Positions 46,230 through 59,192 of a stretch of 64,000 bases of DNA are shown piece after piece. The notes beneath the pieces are model-generated. The model ran no database searches and was not told where the DNA came from. It saw nothing but the letters and a program-made list of their open reading frames with translations. The position numbers were made by a program, and so were the translations under genes. Origin of the DNA: Lithospermum erythrorhizon (Eukaryota; Streptophyta; Magnoliopsida; Boraginales; Boraginaceae); assembly GCA_019722365.1 (NCBI GenBank), contig JADFUC010000758.1, forward strand, positions 1,364,001 to 1,428,000, in the 5' to 3' direction. Numbering within the stretch: the stretch's first letter is position 1; each line of letters begins with the position of its first letter.

Positions 46230-49215
46230 TCAATCATACATCCCTTCCTGCTCCCAGACATCCACGAGAAAGTCTATCATTTCCTGTAATTTGAAAAGAT
46301 GAATCGTTGAACAATAACTAAAATTAGAAAAAGAGAGTATCTAGACCATACAAAAGCATACTTACGCCTAGAGGAATAGGCTTGCGGAATGTCTTGTTGG
46401 TCCCTAGCAAGCTATCGTAGGTTGCACGCCAACTGCAAAGCAAAAACATTTTAGCAGGGTAGATAGAGGCATAAAGAGATGAAGACCAATCTAGCATGAA
46501 AAATAGAACTCAAATAAATTGACAACTTTTAAACACACATACCGACATGAAAACAAATATATAGACTGGTCCCGCCTCAGCGGCTAAGGCGGGTTGAGTC
46601 TAATAGTACGCAGCCTCACCCCCGTGATAACAAGGAGGCTGTTCCGGATTTGACCCAAGAGTGAAATACAAAGACTATCTACCCACAATAGATAAGAAGC
46701 GTAGATAGTGTGATGAGCCCATTTTGATTAATCGCATTATATCCAACAACCATAGAAGATAAAATATTCGACTTCATAGGACATGGAAACATAAAACAAA
46801 TATATAGACAAAGCAGGGACTATTAAGTCATACATGTCCATAGCCTTTGGCTCTCACAACTTTAGAATAAGAACCAATATATGAAACAGAGCTTAAAAAT
46901 CATTTAAGAAACAATAAAACTCCACCTGATTCTGGGTTCACGCAGTCCAGTATGCTTCTTAGGCTTTCCACTTCCTACCCACTGTTGTCTAGTTTGGTTC
47001 CAGAGAATAAGACCTGCAATCATATTCACATAAGATGATTAGCATGAAGAGGAAGAAGTATCTAATGGTTAATGTGTACAACATTTTCACACACACCCAA
47101 TTGTCATGAACATAGTGATAACTAATAACGAGGGTGCTAGATAAATGGTTTTAGCCAACAAACTACTGAGGCCTCCACTGTTTGATCAAGAAAAAATACT
47201 GCAAGATGTCTAACATACAGAGAAACAATTTCCAATAATGACAGCCATAAACAACAAATAGCGTACCATGGTTTATAAACTCAGAAGTATTGTTTGAACT
47301 ACCAGTTCCGTGAGAATCAGACACCTCCATCAGTTTACTTAATGACTGGATGCTTAGCTGTGACTGGACTTCACCAGTCTCAACTTCACAGGTGGTGGTG
47401 TCTGATAGTCTTATGCTTGAATATGTCCTGCCCAGCTGCCTATTGCCTTTCACCGGCTCGTCTAGTGTGGAAATTACGGCGAGCTTATTAACCCGTCCAA
47501 TACAACCACTGCTCTGCAAAAAATACATTTCTGTAAGAAATCATATATTGTGCCAATGTTTCTGGTGTCAGAAGATTGGTGCCGTCATACATGCTACATC
47601 CAGTATGAAGAATAGAAGATAGTTAATGGTCATTACACCTAAGAGGTTCCCAACCCACAGAAAATTGAAGGAGAAGTATATATTTGCTTTAGTGCAAGGC
47701 GAAAAATAAAAGGAACAAGAGAGTCACACTTGTATTAAAAGTATAATAGCAACTGATTTTTCCTGAAAGTAAAGAGTATATGATGAACACAAATAATGGC
47801 TGCTAGATATCTAAATACAAGATATGAGAGTGATGAACCAATTCACAAGATGTATTCAAGTGAATCATGCCTCTAGCCTCTAGGGTCAATTAGGTGATAT
47901 TAAAGTCAGATACCACCAATCTGGAGAAATTACAGATAAGAATGGACGGAAAGAAGCTTCACTTTCTTAGGTCATTTACATAAGGTCATGATGATTCCCA
48001 AAACAGCAAATTATTTTTATGGTTTCTCAACATGATTTGAGAGCTTGGACACACCTTGATTAGATGGATCACTATCTCAGCTCTGATGAGCCCGAGCAAT
48101 CTCCTATCCTTTAAAGAGAATAATCAACCCAACAGAATAAGTTCTAGCGAGAAGAACTCGATAGCCAAGACCATTTTTTAAAAGAGAAAATCTCACATAA
48201 TCGTAGCTCTAGATCTCGAGCACAAAACAATTCCTGATAATCAGGTTAATGTCCCATGAAAAATATGAAAATGAAAAGCAACCTGCCACCATAAATAGCC
48301 TAACACATGCAATTAAGATACAATATGATTTTATTACAGTGCTAAAATTACAACTTAAGAATACAATTATGAGGGCCTATAAGGTTTAGAACGGAACCAT
48401 GATCGAAAACAAACTTAGTTTGATAAATCAATAAACCAGAAAAGAGTTAGATCGAACAGCCTAGCAGACTTGAGAAAAAATTGTCAAATGTGAAACAGAA
48501 AAATACAATGACAACAGCTCAATGAATATATGTGTACTACACCCTCCATCGCTTGAAGATTGCCAACTTTGATTTTCAATGGTCAACAGTAACAAACTTT
48601 ACGGCCTTAATTGACATACATAATTTTGATTTCAATCAAAACTATCTTGTTCATAGTGAAGTACATTGAAAATTCTATCTTTTGATATACTCTGTACTTT
48701 TCATCAACTAGTCTATGAGTCCAAATTTTTAACAGTCAACTATCAATATTAACGAAGTCGACAATCTTATTGGGATGGAGGGACTATCAGATTAAGTACC
48801 TAAAATGAATTCACGCAGCACTACCTGAAGCTATGACATGTTTGCTGCAACACAAACCTCAAAATGTCCCCATTTATATAAGTTTGCTAATCAGTATAAG
48901 CAATGACAATCTATATACAAGCAATTCAAATATCCAATCATATGATTCAAATCATAATCAAGATATAAAAGATACTCCCTCCATAGCAAAAATTGTCCAG
49001 TTTGGTTTTCAATCGTCAAAATCAACAAACCTTTTAGCTACAATTGACACGCGCAACTTTCATTCGAACCAAAATTATCACATTAATAACAAAGTACATT
49101 AAAAAAATACAACCACATAATACAATTTCCCCCAACTATAACACAACACATACAAAAACACTAAAGTTAATATCATTAGCATAATTATACGGATAAAGAA
49201 GATGACATACCCCAT
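46230..49215 (-). CDS. DUF4050 / Gag1-like clamp domain protein
   Basis: Five coding exons join in phase: 49211-49215 (ATGGG), 47267-47508, 46926-47013, 46366-46432 and 46230-46283, giving 151 residues. The C-terminal two thirds carry the DUF4050 core: NHGLILWNQTRQQWVGSGK, REPRISWRATYDSLL, FRKPIPLGEMIDFLVDVW and the terminal EQEGMYD. The proposed start gives MGGCIGRV, a textbook N-myristoylation plus cysteine acylation signal, suggesting attachment to a membrane. The five-base first exon (donor GGGTATGTC, acceptor AGAGCAG) is an inference: using the nearer acceptor TTTGCAG would destroy the frame. The function of plant members is unknown to me. Intron 1 is 1.7 kb and holds a MITE. Confidence 0.75.
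46565..46710 (-). repeat. Short dispersed repeat (SINE-like), best of three copies
   Basis: The segment ending GACTATCTACCCACAATAGATAAGAAGCGTAGATAG has relatives at about 44950-45120 and 54965-55130. All share a GTGATAACAA-type motif followed by TTGACCCA(A/C), then ACAAA/ACACTATCTAC. It lies in intron 3 of the DUF4050 gene; the others are in the HSP intron 1 and PLD intron 1. Copies are 30-40% diverged by eye. A tRNA-related SINE origin is suspected, not shown. Confidence 0.5.
48541..48784. mobile_element. Stowaway-like MITE in DUF4050 intron 1
   Basis: CCCTCCATCGCTTGAAGATTG at the left pairs with CAATCTTATTGGGATGGAGGG at the right. About 244 bp. A second, one-ended fragment (CTCCCTCCATAGCAAAAATT) starts near 48974. 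Confidence 0.7.
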
Positions 49216-50812
49216 GCAAGCCAACAATATGAATAGAAAACGGGTGACTTAATCCAACTCAGCGATAATCACGATTCCAGGAAGATATCACATTACAATA
49301 TCATTAACATTATTAATGATATTTAATAAATATGAATTAATTATATATATTTACGTAGCGGGTAGAGAGAGAATTATTATGGATTCTCTCTCCTCCACCT
49401 TCTCCTGAAATGAAACGCTGAAGAGGATAGGGTCGGCTTTTTCTTTGGGGGGGAATGTGATGAAATTAATTAATGTTTGGATTTTATACTACCAGTTGTG
49501 TATGAAAGGCCACCCTGTCCTGGTCCCGACCTGCATGGATCTCTTGTCCCAACTCCCAACTATTGTACTAATAAATCGATTCTATCATGTCATAATTACA
49601 ACATTTTACTATAATTTGACATGTATTTATTTGTCATGAAAAAAAATGTATTTTTTCGATTTAATCTTACATTTCCGTTACATATCCAATATTTCCATCA
49701 AACAAAATTCAACTAGATGAATCTCTTCAACCCTTGTATCCTTCACCTCGTTCAATCCAAAAATTCTATCAACCATCGGTTGACCCCTATTTTGCTTAAA
49801 CATCACCATCAGTAGATAAAATAAAGTCGGGTTCTATACTCCATAATATATTATTTATGCTAGCTACGTATCGATATATAATCTTAATAATACATCTCTT
49901 TTATTATTTCCTTTATCTATAAAATTATTCATTCTTTTCACTTTTCAATTTTTCATAGCGGAATTTTGACTATATATATAGTTTTTTTTGTATTTTATAT
50001 CATTTTAATGAAAAATATATCAAATTAAAAACATATATTTTTATTGATATATTTTTCTTAAAATATTATAAACATAAATAAAATATCTACCGTCAAAATT
50101 TAACTATAAAAATCTGAAAAGTGGTGCTAATTTTATGGGGATGAAGGATACTCTGGATTGAGGCTTTAATTAATGTGAAATTCATCACCAACTTCGTATA
50201 AATTACTGAGATAAAATATTTTGATGTTTGTTGTATGCATCATCAAACATTGAAAATTTGACATTGTTTGTCGTGTCTTTAATTCGACAACTGCCATTGC
50301 AATAATTTAAAAGAAAAAAAAAACCTCAAATTCTTTTTCGAATCTTAATCACAACAATTGATTTAGAAGGATATATTTTTGTAATAGAGTAAATTTCTTT
50401 ATTTTTTACTTTAACTTGAGCAAATTTAAGAAAAATGATTGGAGATGATCTTACTCCAATTTGATCAGACTAATGATTTAAGAACAATTTGAAAAGATTG
50501 AAGAGGAATGTAGTAAAAAAAAAGTATGAGAGGAGTCAGGAATAACATTTAAAACACACCCAAACCTTAATTGAAAATAAAGTATCTCATTGTTCTAGTA
50601 TTCCAAGCTAAAACAGACAACGAGCTAAAAATTGACAATAAAAACAGATAATAATCCAACAGCTGAATCAAGTCACTCAAAAGTCAAAACACTTGCATAC
50701 TGAAAAACCATAAATCAACCTGGTAAACATCAATCAGATTAAAACATTATGTAGAAATACATCAGAGCCTATATGAAAGCAAACATTACTTTATAGTTGT
50801 GCTTGGGCAACT
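49216..50812. other. Spacer between the DUF4050 and PLD genes
   Basis: Contains the DUF4050 5' leader and promoter (49216 to about 49450), the MITE at 49907-50148 and the probable PLD 3' UTR (about 50560-50812). No additional gene was recognised. Confidence 0.45.
49907..50148. mobile_element. Stowaway-like MITE
   Basis: The left side TTCCTTTATCTATAAAATTA and the following CACTTTTCAATTTTTCATAG pair with the complement of the right side (CTATAAAAATCTGAAAAGTG and TTTTATGGGGATGAAGGA). About 242 bp, non-coding. Confidence 0.6.
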
Positions 50813-53800
50813 TCAAGTGGTAAGGATGGGTGGAAGATAGTCAGATTTAGTCCCAATAACACGGGCTTTTGTGTCGGGGAAGAACTCCACTCCTGGCAAC
50901 TCCGTGACTTCACCGTTACCAGACACCCCAACCGGATAGGTAAGCAAGTGTCCTGGCAAGTCTCTCTCGAGATTTTCACTAGCGTATAGATCCCAGTACA
51001 TATCAGCCATCTGGTTGACCTTGCGAACACATTCTTCACTTTCTGGATGCAGGAAAGTATCATCTAGCATACCAAGGTGCTCATACCATAGAGCCATCCG
51101 AAAACCATGAACCTGACCTCTTGCTGGCTCCCTGGTGGCCAGATGGTATGGCTGATAGGCTCCCATTGCTATTTCAGAATCTCTTGCACCATCCATTGAT
51201 CGCTGGTTGATATTTGCGGATCCAACTATGATGTATTCATCATCAACTGCAATAGACAAGAATATTAACGTTTAGTCTACGTGTCCATACTGATATGTGC
51301 ATACTAATAATATGTGCGTGTTTGCGGAATAACCTATTTGAGGAAACAGAAAAAGAAATAAGAAATAAGGAAACATATAAGAACATCTGGTACCCCAATG
51401 GATAGCTTCCCTGCCTCGCTGAATGTATAAATATATTCTTTTAAGGGAGCATAATACTATGGTTCAGGTTTGCAATTGCATGCAGCAGCCTGAAATGTGC
51501 ATATTGACAATAGATGTTTGTGGATCTCAACATGTAAATGAGCTATGTGAAACTGCCAGAAATGAGCATATTCCCAATATACGTTTGTGGATCCAAACGT
51601 GCAGGTAAACAATGTACGATGGTTACTTAAAACAGTAACTAAAAGTTATCTACAGAGTAGAGAGGTTCAAATAAAATACGGAGTAACTAGAAAGAACCAT
51701 CTCTCAAACTGTTTTAATCTTTAAATTTCATTATGTTCTCAGTAGAAAAATAAGTTGTTCAAATGGATTAAAAGCAGAAGTCTTACCAATCATCATCTTG
51801 GAATGGACATAAATCATGAATCGGCGTGCCTCCTGAGCTTTTAGATAATCCGAATCTGGTTCTGGCTGTTCTGAAGGTTCATATTCTCCACTCTTTTTCA
51901 TTTCCCGGTTACCTATGCAGAAAAATGTCAAATAATTCTTAGGGTTCTCATCACTCCCCTGCTTTCGGAGAGCATCAACAATATCTTTATACATCATCTC
52001 CATAGTTTTCTTTTGCCAGTCCAATATAGCCTGCACTGACGCACTCTCTGGAATTCCTTCAGGCCACATAGGGACAACAACATAGACTGTAAACCTTTCC
52101 CCAGCCTCAATCTTACTACGTATCTTTAGAGAGAGTTCCCTGGGAACCAGATGTAGACAACCTACATCCTCAACTTTGACATCATCACAGTCCCAGCCAA
52201 AACAGCTTCCTAGAAAATATTGATTTTCAATATAGATGAAGTTCTTTGCTCTACGTATAGCGTTAATATAAGCATCTTGGATACTTCTGTCAATTATGTT
52301 ATCTTTCCCGCTCACAAGACCTGCTTCGGCTGCTTTTTCTGGGGTATCCGGGAATCCAAAAGCAGCTCCTTCATCAATAGATCTGAACAACTGCACATGC
52401 CATGTCTCGTGATCATCGGGAAATGTTACCGGGGATGGGGGAATAATCACATTGTCAAGCTCTCTCAGGTTAACCAGTATATCTTTTCCACCTTGCTTTT
52501 TCCATCGCTGCTCAAAGTTATACAAGACATCCCACGCTATTGGTCCTTCAAGCTTAGAATGAATATCGTGCCAAGGCTCCCTAGGACCCCCTTTGGTGAT
52601 AGCAGCACCAGTGAAATTGGGCTGATGGAAATCATCATGGTGAGCAGTATCTAATGTTCTGAAAAGAGAATGGAAGGGGGTGTCATACCTTCCGTCGCAA
52701 AGATCAATGCCTCCAACAAAACTCACAATTCTCCTCTTATCTGATTCTCCACTGGGCAATTCACTATCTACCACAACAATCTTCTGGTGATGAGTGAACA
52801 TAGTGGAAATTTGTAGGTCTTGAACGAAGCTTCCACCATCATCAGGATTGCGTGGACATAGAACACAATTCACTTCTGATCCCTCAAAGAACTGTGCTGT
52901 TTCTTCATCATGGGTGGCCATCAAGCCATCCTTCTTTAGTAGCCCAACAGAGGTCCTGTCGTCCCACACAAGCATCAGAACTTTAACACCTTCAGTTGCT
53001 TTTTTCTTCAACAGTTCACCAAGAGTAATGTCCCCACCAGGTTTTTGCCTCCTGGAGTCCCTTATTAAAGAGATTTCTGTATAAACAGACCACCCAGTAA
53101 TGTAGATGATATGTTTCGCGTTGATGATTGCGTCATAAATATCTTCCCAGCACCTGTGGGGTTCATAGTACTTTCCTCCTGCAAGAGGTATTTTTGGAAT
53201 GAAATTGTCTGGCACATGAGCATCTTGGTAGAGAGAAACCCGGCATCCATTTCTCTGAGGAAAAAATGTATAAGGAACACCAGGATATTTTGCACCTCTG
53301 ATCCCACCACCCCAATTACGGTCACGAGATACATCGAAGTACTGTAACTTCACATGTATCTTGGAACCCTCTTGGATAGGATTTTTTTCTTCATCTAGTA
53401 TCTCGACCCACCTATCAATTTCATCCCCTTCAAAGAGCTCATCAGCAGGTATGTAAGCTCTTCCAATTAATGTAGCACCAATGGGGTTATCGTCTTTAAC
53501 TGTGAAAATGACATCTGAAGCCGTATGAGCACAATAGATGTGAAATGACTCGTACCATTTTGGATTGTTTGGATCCTTTTCAAGCATTCTGGTTCTCCCA
53601 ACCCTTGCTTTGTCAAGATCAATAGTTGCATAAATCTTGGGAGTTCCTTCCCCAATTCCAACAGTCTCTTGAATGTTTGCCATAAACTACAAAAGAAAAT
53701 TTATAAAATTTGAAGAGTAAAAAGGACAACAAACTATTATGCACATTAGCACTCATGAAAAGATTGAATAAGTTTAACCTATAAGAACACCAATAGAATA

Positions 53801-55288
53801 CAATGATAGCAAGTAAGGGTAGTTCAGCAAGAACTAAAGACATCAAGTAATGAAACAAGGAATCACATTTCAGTTACTTTTTATGGACTCCAGAGTCCAG
53901 ACTCCAGTTGAGATAAAGATAGTATCTAGAACTTACCAGAAACGAACCATGAAGTGTCAAAAAAATTCAAATAATGAACTAGGAGGATCAACCATTCCAT
54001 AATTATCAATACACGTATTTAATTTCAGTTACTCCATAACTTCAGTTCTCGTGATTGATTATAAAGAACATTCAGTGTCAATAGGGCTACTCTCAGTTGC
54101 ATTGCAAAAGTTCACCAATAGCATTACACTGATGATGGAGACCAAAACTAAAATCCTTGACAATAACAGATGCCCAGAACCATATGGCACTCAGATTATT
54201 AGAAGGAGCATTGTCAGATATATAAAACATCTCTAATAGACAGATCAGCTAACGATCTAGAAATATTCCAGTCAGGCAGACTATTAATCCCACAAAATAA
54301 CTTCAATTACAATAGCAAAGGTGAACATAAAAGTCAATGGTGTACTGATCAAACAGGCAAATAGAAACACCATAAAGCAACATAATTGTTACTCCCTCCA
54401 TTCGTAAAAAGATTGTCGTGTTTGAATTTTGATGAGTTGACTTTTCAAATTTTGAACTCAAATAATTTTTAATGTGTTATATATTTTCTTGTGAAAAATA
54501 CATCAAAATGTAGTATTTTCAATATACTTAATTATTAACTTGATCCAAAAAGTTTGTTGATCTTTATAATTTTTTAAGGATGAAGTATTATAATTTAAAC
54601 ATTAAAAATATGATCAAAATACTAAAACGAGAGGAAGTAGTGCGTAATTCATTAAAGTGAATTATCAAACATATTGGTCCTACATTTCACCTCTCACCGA
54701 AAGATCATGCTTGGTGCTAAGTGAGAAACTACTATTGATCATCCGAAAAAATAGATCATAGATCGAGATTTGACTAACTTAACAAAAATTTCCCTCCATC
54801 AACAGAAAATACCAAAATCAAGATCATGATCTCATCAACAGACTTAAATCATTTGTAAGCATGCAAAGTTTACAACTATAAAAAAGTAGAAAACAATAAT
54901 GAAAATCATTTTCCTAAAAAAAACTCATGTAATTATCCAAACCACATACACAACATCAACATGCCCCAATATATATGACCTCTGGCCTAAACAGCGAAAG
55001 TGAGATCGGATAGTATCTAACCTTAACCTATCCCAAACAGTGTAAGTGGGTTCGGATAATATGCAACCACAGGGAGTCTAGTTTTTTCGAATTGACCCAA
55101 GAATAAAGTACAAACACTATCTACTAATTCATAACTAAACAAATAAAACAAATGCAATGAACTAAAGATAAAGTTAAATTAGTTGAAACCTTCTTAAATA
55201 TTCCAGGGCCACCACCTCCACCACCACCATGTAAACTATCAACTTCATAGATCGTAACATGAATCGTACCATGAAGAATCCGAGCCAT
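50813..55288 (-). CDS. PLDalpha: Phospholipase D alpha
   Basis: Three coding exons, 55190-55288, 51787-53686 and 50813-51246, join in phase to give 810 residues, the usual family length. A C2 domain (about residues 1-155, starting [17 protein letters not shown]) binds calcium and phospholipid. The two catalytic HKD motifs are complete: HQKIVVVD (H333, K335, D340) and HSKMMIVD (H661, K663, D668). The [10 protein letters not shown] segment between them is typical of plant PLDs. The enzyme hydrolyses phosphatidylcholine to phosphatidic acid and choline, and is active in stress and ABA signalling. Exon 1 is only 33 codons and includes seven consecutive glycines, an unusual insert. The second intron cuts the second HKD motif between I666 and V667. 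Starting at the internal ATG at 53683 would lose the first C2 strand. Confidence 0.96.
54392..54585. mobile_element. Stowaway-like MITE in PLD intron 1
   Basis: The left end CTCCCTCCATTCGTAAAAAG (followed by ATTGT) pairs with a degenerate right end ATCTTTATAATTTTTTAAGGATGAAG. About 194 bp. Confidence 0.55.
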
Positions 55289-55298
55289 TTCACTTCAC

Positions 55299-55478
55299 CT
55301 AAGTAAAACAAAACAAACTTAAATTCAAATAAGAATTTTAAGCAATTCTAAAAAAAAGTATATAGGTAGAGATCTGAAAACTTACGAAAATGTCGGTAGT
55401 TTGTAAGAAAATGTATGGGAACAAGATTTGCTGTTATGTGTCTTAAAAAAGGGGAAGTCAAAGAGTGATGATATATAG
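55299..55478 (-). promoter_or_regulatory. PLD 5' leader: possible leader intron and TATA box
   Basis: TTTTCGTAAGTTTT (donor at 55385) and TTTTACTTAGGTGAAG (acceptor ending at 55299) could bound an 87-base intron in the 5' UTR, ten bases before the ATG. A minus-strand CTATATAT lies at 55471-55478, a plausible TATA box. Leader introns are known in several plant PLD-alpha genes. Confidence 0.4.
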
Positions 55479-58125
55479 TGAAAGCTGTGTGCTTACTATG
55501 GTATGAATATACGCGTATGGGACACTGTGTGGGGAGCCATGGGATCATAAATTCATAATGTAATATTTATGATTCTGGACTCTATCTTTCTGCTAATTAC
55601 CAGTTATTGTATAAGGAAACAATCAATTTAAGTACAATTTATTTGAGATTTGGTCAATTAGGTGCATAAAATATAATTGATTGTTTTCAATAAAAATATT
55701 ACCTAGTATTTTTTTTATACATTTATATGTTTGTACCAATAAAGTTTTAATGATCATTTTAAGTGTAATGATTGTATTTTAAAGTTATCAAAAATAAGAT
55801 TACATTTTAAAGTATTATTATTAGTATAAAGTCTAAACAATCAATTACATTGATATGGAAGTAATAATACTGCATTGATTTCATTTTATTGGGAGGTTTG
55901 ACTTTAGAAAAATAAATTTTATCGTTAGGTATTAATTTTATAAATCTTTTGATATAAATATAAATGAATATTAAATTGATTATTGTTGAATAAATACCTC
56001 CTGATTTTAATAAAGAGTGGATGGAAGCTAAGGATGTTCGATTAAAAATTCTAGGTTAAAATTGAATGCTAAAATTTAATCAAATATATATATTTTTAAG
56101 TCTCATTGAATATGTTTTGAAGACCAAAATAAATATCATTAAAAAAGAAATTAAACGATATAATGTGAAACTATATGCTTAAATCAAATTAAAGTTATTT
56201 TTCAATTCTCTTTTGGTGCGTAGCAATATTGTAGACACCTATTGTGTTAAGAAATACGGAGTAATATTTTAATACTAGCTAGTTAAAAGTTGATATATTT
56301 ATCTAAAATGCATGTAAAATTGATCAAATGACACCATTTTTGTGAAATGAAAAATAATGCAAATTGACAATTCTCTATTTTTTTAAATTCCACCCATCAT
56401 CTTCTTATAATAGAAATCAAACCCAAAACCTTTAAACAACTGAAAAGCCTCCTAATTCACATTAGTGATCCAAAGCAAAAGAATATTGTTATGGATCTTC
56501 CATGGACGGTGATCTCTTCTAGTTTTCTACACACTTTACCACTTCCTGCAATCATGCACGACTAAAGTCTTTTAGTGCCTAGTTTTTTTCTTATTTTTAA
56601 AAATCGATCCTTGTCACTATAAGGATTCGATCGGAAAATGAGTAATATTTTATGGGCACTGGACTAACCCTAGTAACAGACAAAAATGGGTAAAAAATAA
56701 GAACTTCAAACTACTAATCATTTAAAGATAATCGATCTAAATATATATTAAAATGGTTGTTTAATCCCAAAAAACTTTTTAATGGCAAGATCCGTTAACT
56801 TACTATAAATGATTGAAAATGGTTTGTAATTTCATTCTCTAATGTATAGGGATTATCACTTAACTCACTTACATTATATGGATTATTATCACAACAATGA
56901 GATTTGGGAAAAGTTGATACTACTCCCTCTATCTTAAAAATTGTTTGGTTTGAATTTTTATTATTTAGTTTTTAATTTTTTTAGCTCAATTTTTTGCAAC
57001 ATATATAATAAAAATTTGATATTTTTAAATATATACTAGTATTAATATGATAATTTTGATTCAAATCAAAGTTGTATTTATCAATTAAGACAATATAAGT
57101 AGTCAATAACTTCCACTAGTTATAAAAACAAATTAAACTAAATAATTTTTAGAATGAAGTATTTGTTTATATACACAAGCTTTAAACTTTGTAGTTTGAA
57201 CACTTGTAGCCTTATAGACAAAGGAAACTTAAGCAATCCAGAAGATAAAAGTTGAAAGTTGAAAGTTAGATTATCATCATTCATACAATTATACCCCTTA
57301 TTATTCGAAGTAGTCAAATAATGGGCAGCAAGATTATCTAAAGAGAATTATTATCTAAAAATGTAGGGCCAGACTAAAGAGAAAGGATTATCTAAAAATG
57401 TTAGTTGTCAAGACGTGTATCGATTTCCTTTTCATTTTCAAACCACAACGCTCAAACTTCGTCTTCTTCGATAATTACTCTTGCATTACTATCTTTTAAT
57501 ATTAACTCTAATTATGAAAGGGACCATCAAGTCTTGTTGGATTATTTAGTGGTCACCACGTGCATCATCTGTACCGCCTGTATTTAATTGGATATTTAAT
57601 ACTTCGAAAATTGAAAAAGTCAATTAATTTGAAATGGAAATAGTACGTAGTATATTATAATAAATTTTAAGATATTATTTCAAGAATTTTAAAAGATGTA
57701 AAGTTTGGAATATCATAACCTATTAGATTTGTATTTAAAATGTATACTTGTATGTATAAGGAGTCTTCACCACACTGATTGATTATTTACTTGTAATTGA
57801 TTGTTGGTTGACCCTACCGACATTATATTACAGTAGACTTGAGCTTCCATATTTCTAGAAAACTGGACATACTATGGAATTAGCTAAAGTGATGATCTAT
57901 TTTATACTAGTGTTAATTGTGAAGCATTTCTCCACTAAGCCACCTTCGGTTATTGATGATAATAATTGAGGTGAATTATGATAATATATTTAAAAATAAC
58001 ATTCATATCGAGAGATAATAATTTGATGAATCTATTTTTATACTGAAATCCATACCACTTTGAAAACACCAAACAACATGAAGGAGGAGGTTCATCCAAA
58101 ACCGTTCATAAATGGACACCATAAA
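55479..58125. other. Spacer between the divergent PLD and LOLITA-like genes
   Basis: No gene was recognised. It contains a decayed SINE at about 56375-56478 (minus strand; GGATCACTAATGTGAATTAG then GGGTTTGATTTC, related to the SINE at 42478) and a Stowaway-like MITE at 56923-57160 (CTCCCTCTATCTTAAAAATT pairing with AATTTTTAGAATGAAG). Confidence 0.5.
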
Positions 58126-58162
58126 TGGGCTGGGTTAGGGTACGTTGGACCTTAGATGGGCC
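58126..58162 (+). promoter_or_regulatory. Two site II (TGGGCY) motifs
   Basis: TGGGCT at 58126-58131 and TGGGCC at 58157-58162 lie 180-220 bases upstream of the LOLITA-like ATG. Paired TGGGCY elements, bound by TCP factors, are common in promoters of constitutively expressed plant genes, which fits a trafficking subunit. Confidence 0.5.
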
Positions 58163-58343
58163 GGACGGTGAATGCTTCAATTTTGTGTGTGAAATGACTA
58201 ATTTAGCCCCCCTATTTGTAAGTTGAAAAGTTTCATTTAGGGCAAAATAGTCATTTTGTTAATACTGTTTGGGTGTGCTATTGTAAAATTATAAAATTGT
58301 AGCAGACTCATAAATCCAACAATTATTGGAATTTGATCTGAAG

Positions 58344-59192
58344 ATGCTCCTGGCCGTATTAATCGCCAACTCCGAAGGCAACATCCTGGTGGAAAGGTGA
58401 CATTTTATTAAATTTGAAAATCAAAGTTACGTGTGTGAATTAAGACGGGGCGGTTATTATTGATACAGATTTAATGGAGTTCCAGCGGAGGAACGTTTGC
58501 ATTGGCGATCGTTTCTAGTGAAGCTGGGGTCTGACAACCTTAAAGGCATAAAAAACGAAGAGCTTCTAATTGCGTGCCACAAGTAGGTTGTCCATCTAGG
58601 GGGTTATCTAGAAGATTTCTGTTTTTTCTGAATTGTATCAATGATTTATTTTCAGATCGGTTTATATTGTATATACTGTTCTCGGGGATGTGAGCATTTT
58701 CGTTGTCGGAAAAGATGAATATGATGAACTGCTCTGTAAGTACATAATTGGTTTGTATTTAACATAAAATGTAACAAGTTTGAATGAAATGGTTGGTTTC
58801 ATATGCAGTGTCTGAAGTTATCTTTGTCATCACTTCTGCCTTAAAAGATGTTTGTGGAAAAGCTCCATCGGAGCGCCTCTTCCTTGACAAATATGGGAAG
58901 ATATGCTTGTGTTTGGATGAGATCGTCTGGAATGTAAGAAAATATATAAGTAAATTGGACTATTTAGTTATCCTTGGAAAACAAAAACTCCATCTATGCT
59001 TTCTCATTGCTATGGTACTGCTTCGTCTTTCTTGCTGAATTTAGCTATGATCTTGTTCTATGTGTTGCATGTTTGCCGAGGATTGTGATTTTTAGTCGCT
59101 GTATTTTCTTTTCTTTCAAGGGTTTGCTGGAGAACACAGATAAAGACAGGATCAAGAGACTTGTAAGGCTTAAGCCACCTACTGAGTTCTGA
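58344..59192 (+). CDS. LOLITA-like: LOLITA-like longin subunit of the TPLATE/TSET complex
   Basis: Five exons, 58344-58396, 58469-58582, 58656-58735, 58809-58933 and 59121-59192, join in phase with GT-AG borders to give 147 residues. The chain has the small longin/adaptin-sigma fold pattern: a first strand MLLAVLIANSEGNILVERF, YIVYTVLGDVSIFVVGKDEY in the middle, and the ICLCLDEIVWNGLLENTDKD helix end. I match it to the SNARE-like protein LOLITA (At1g15370 from memory), the sigma-like subunit of the plant endocytic TPLATE complex. Coatomer zeta and AP sigma subunits share the fold but not the PAEERLHWRSFLVKLG segment. It acts at the plasma membrane in clathrin-mediated endocytosis, by family knowledge. 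It is the only clear plus-strand gene in the right half. Confidence 0.82.

Noticed and set aside
52220..52654. 144-codon frame on the plus strand
   Set aside because: It is the antisense of the phospholipase D exon, which explains its openness.
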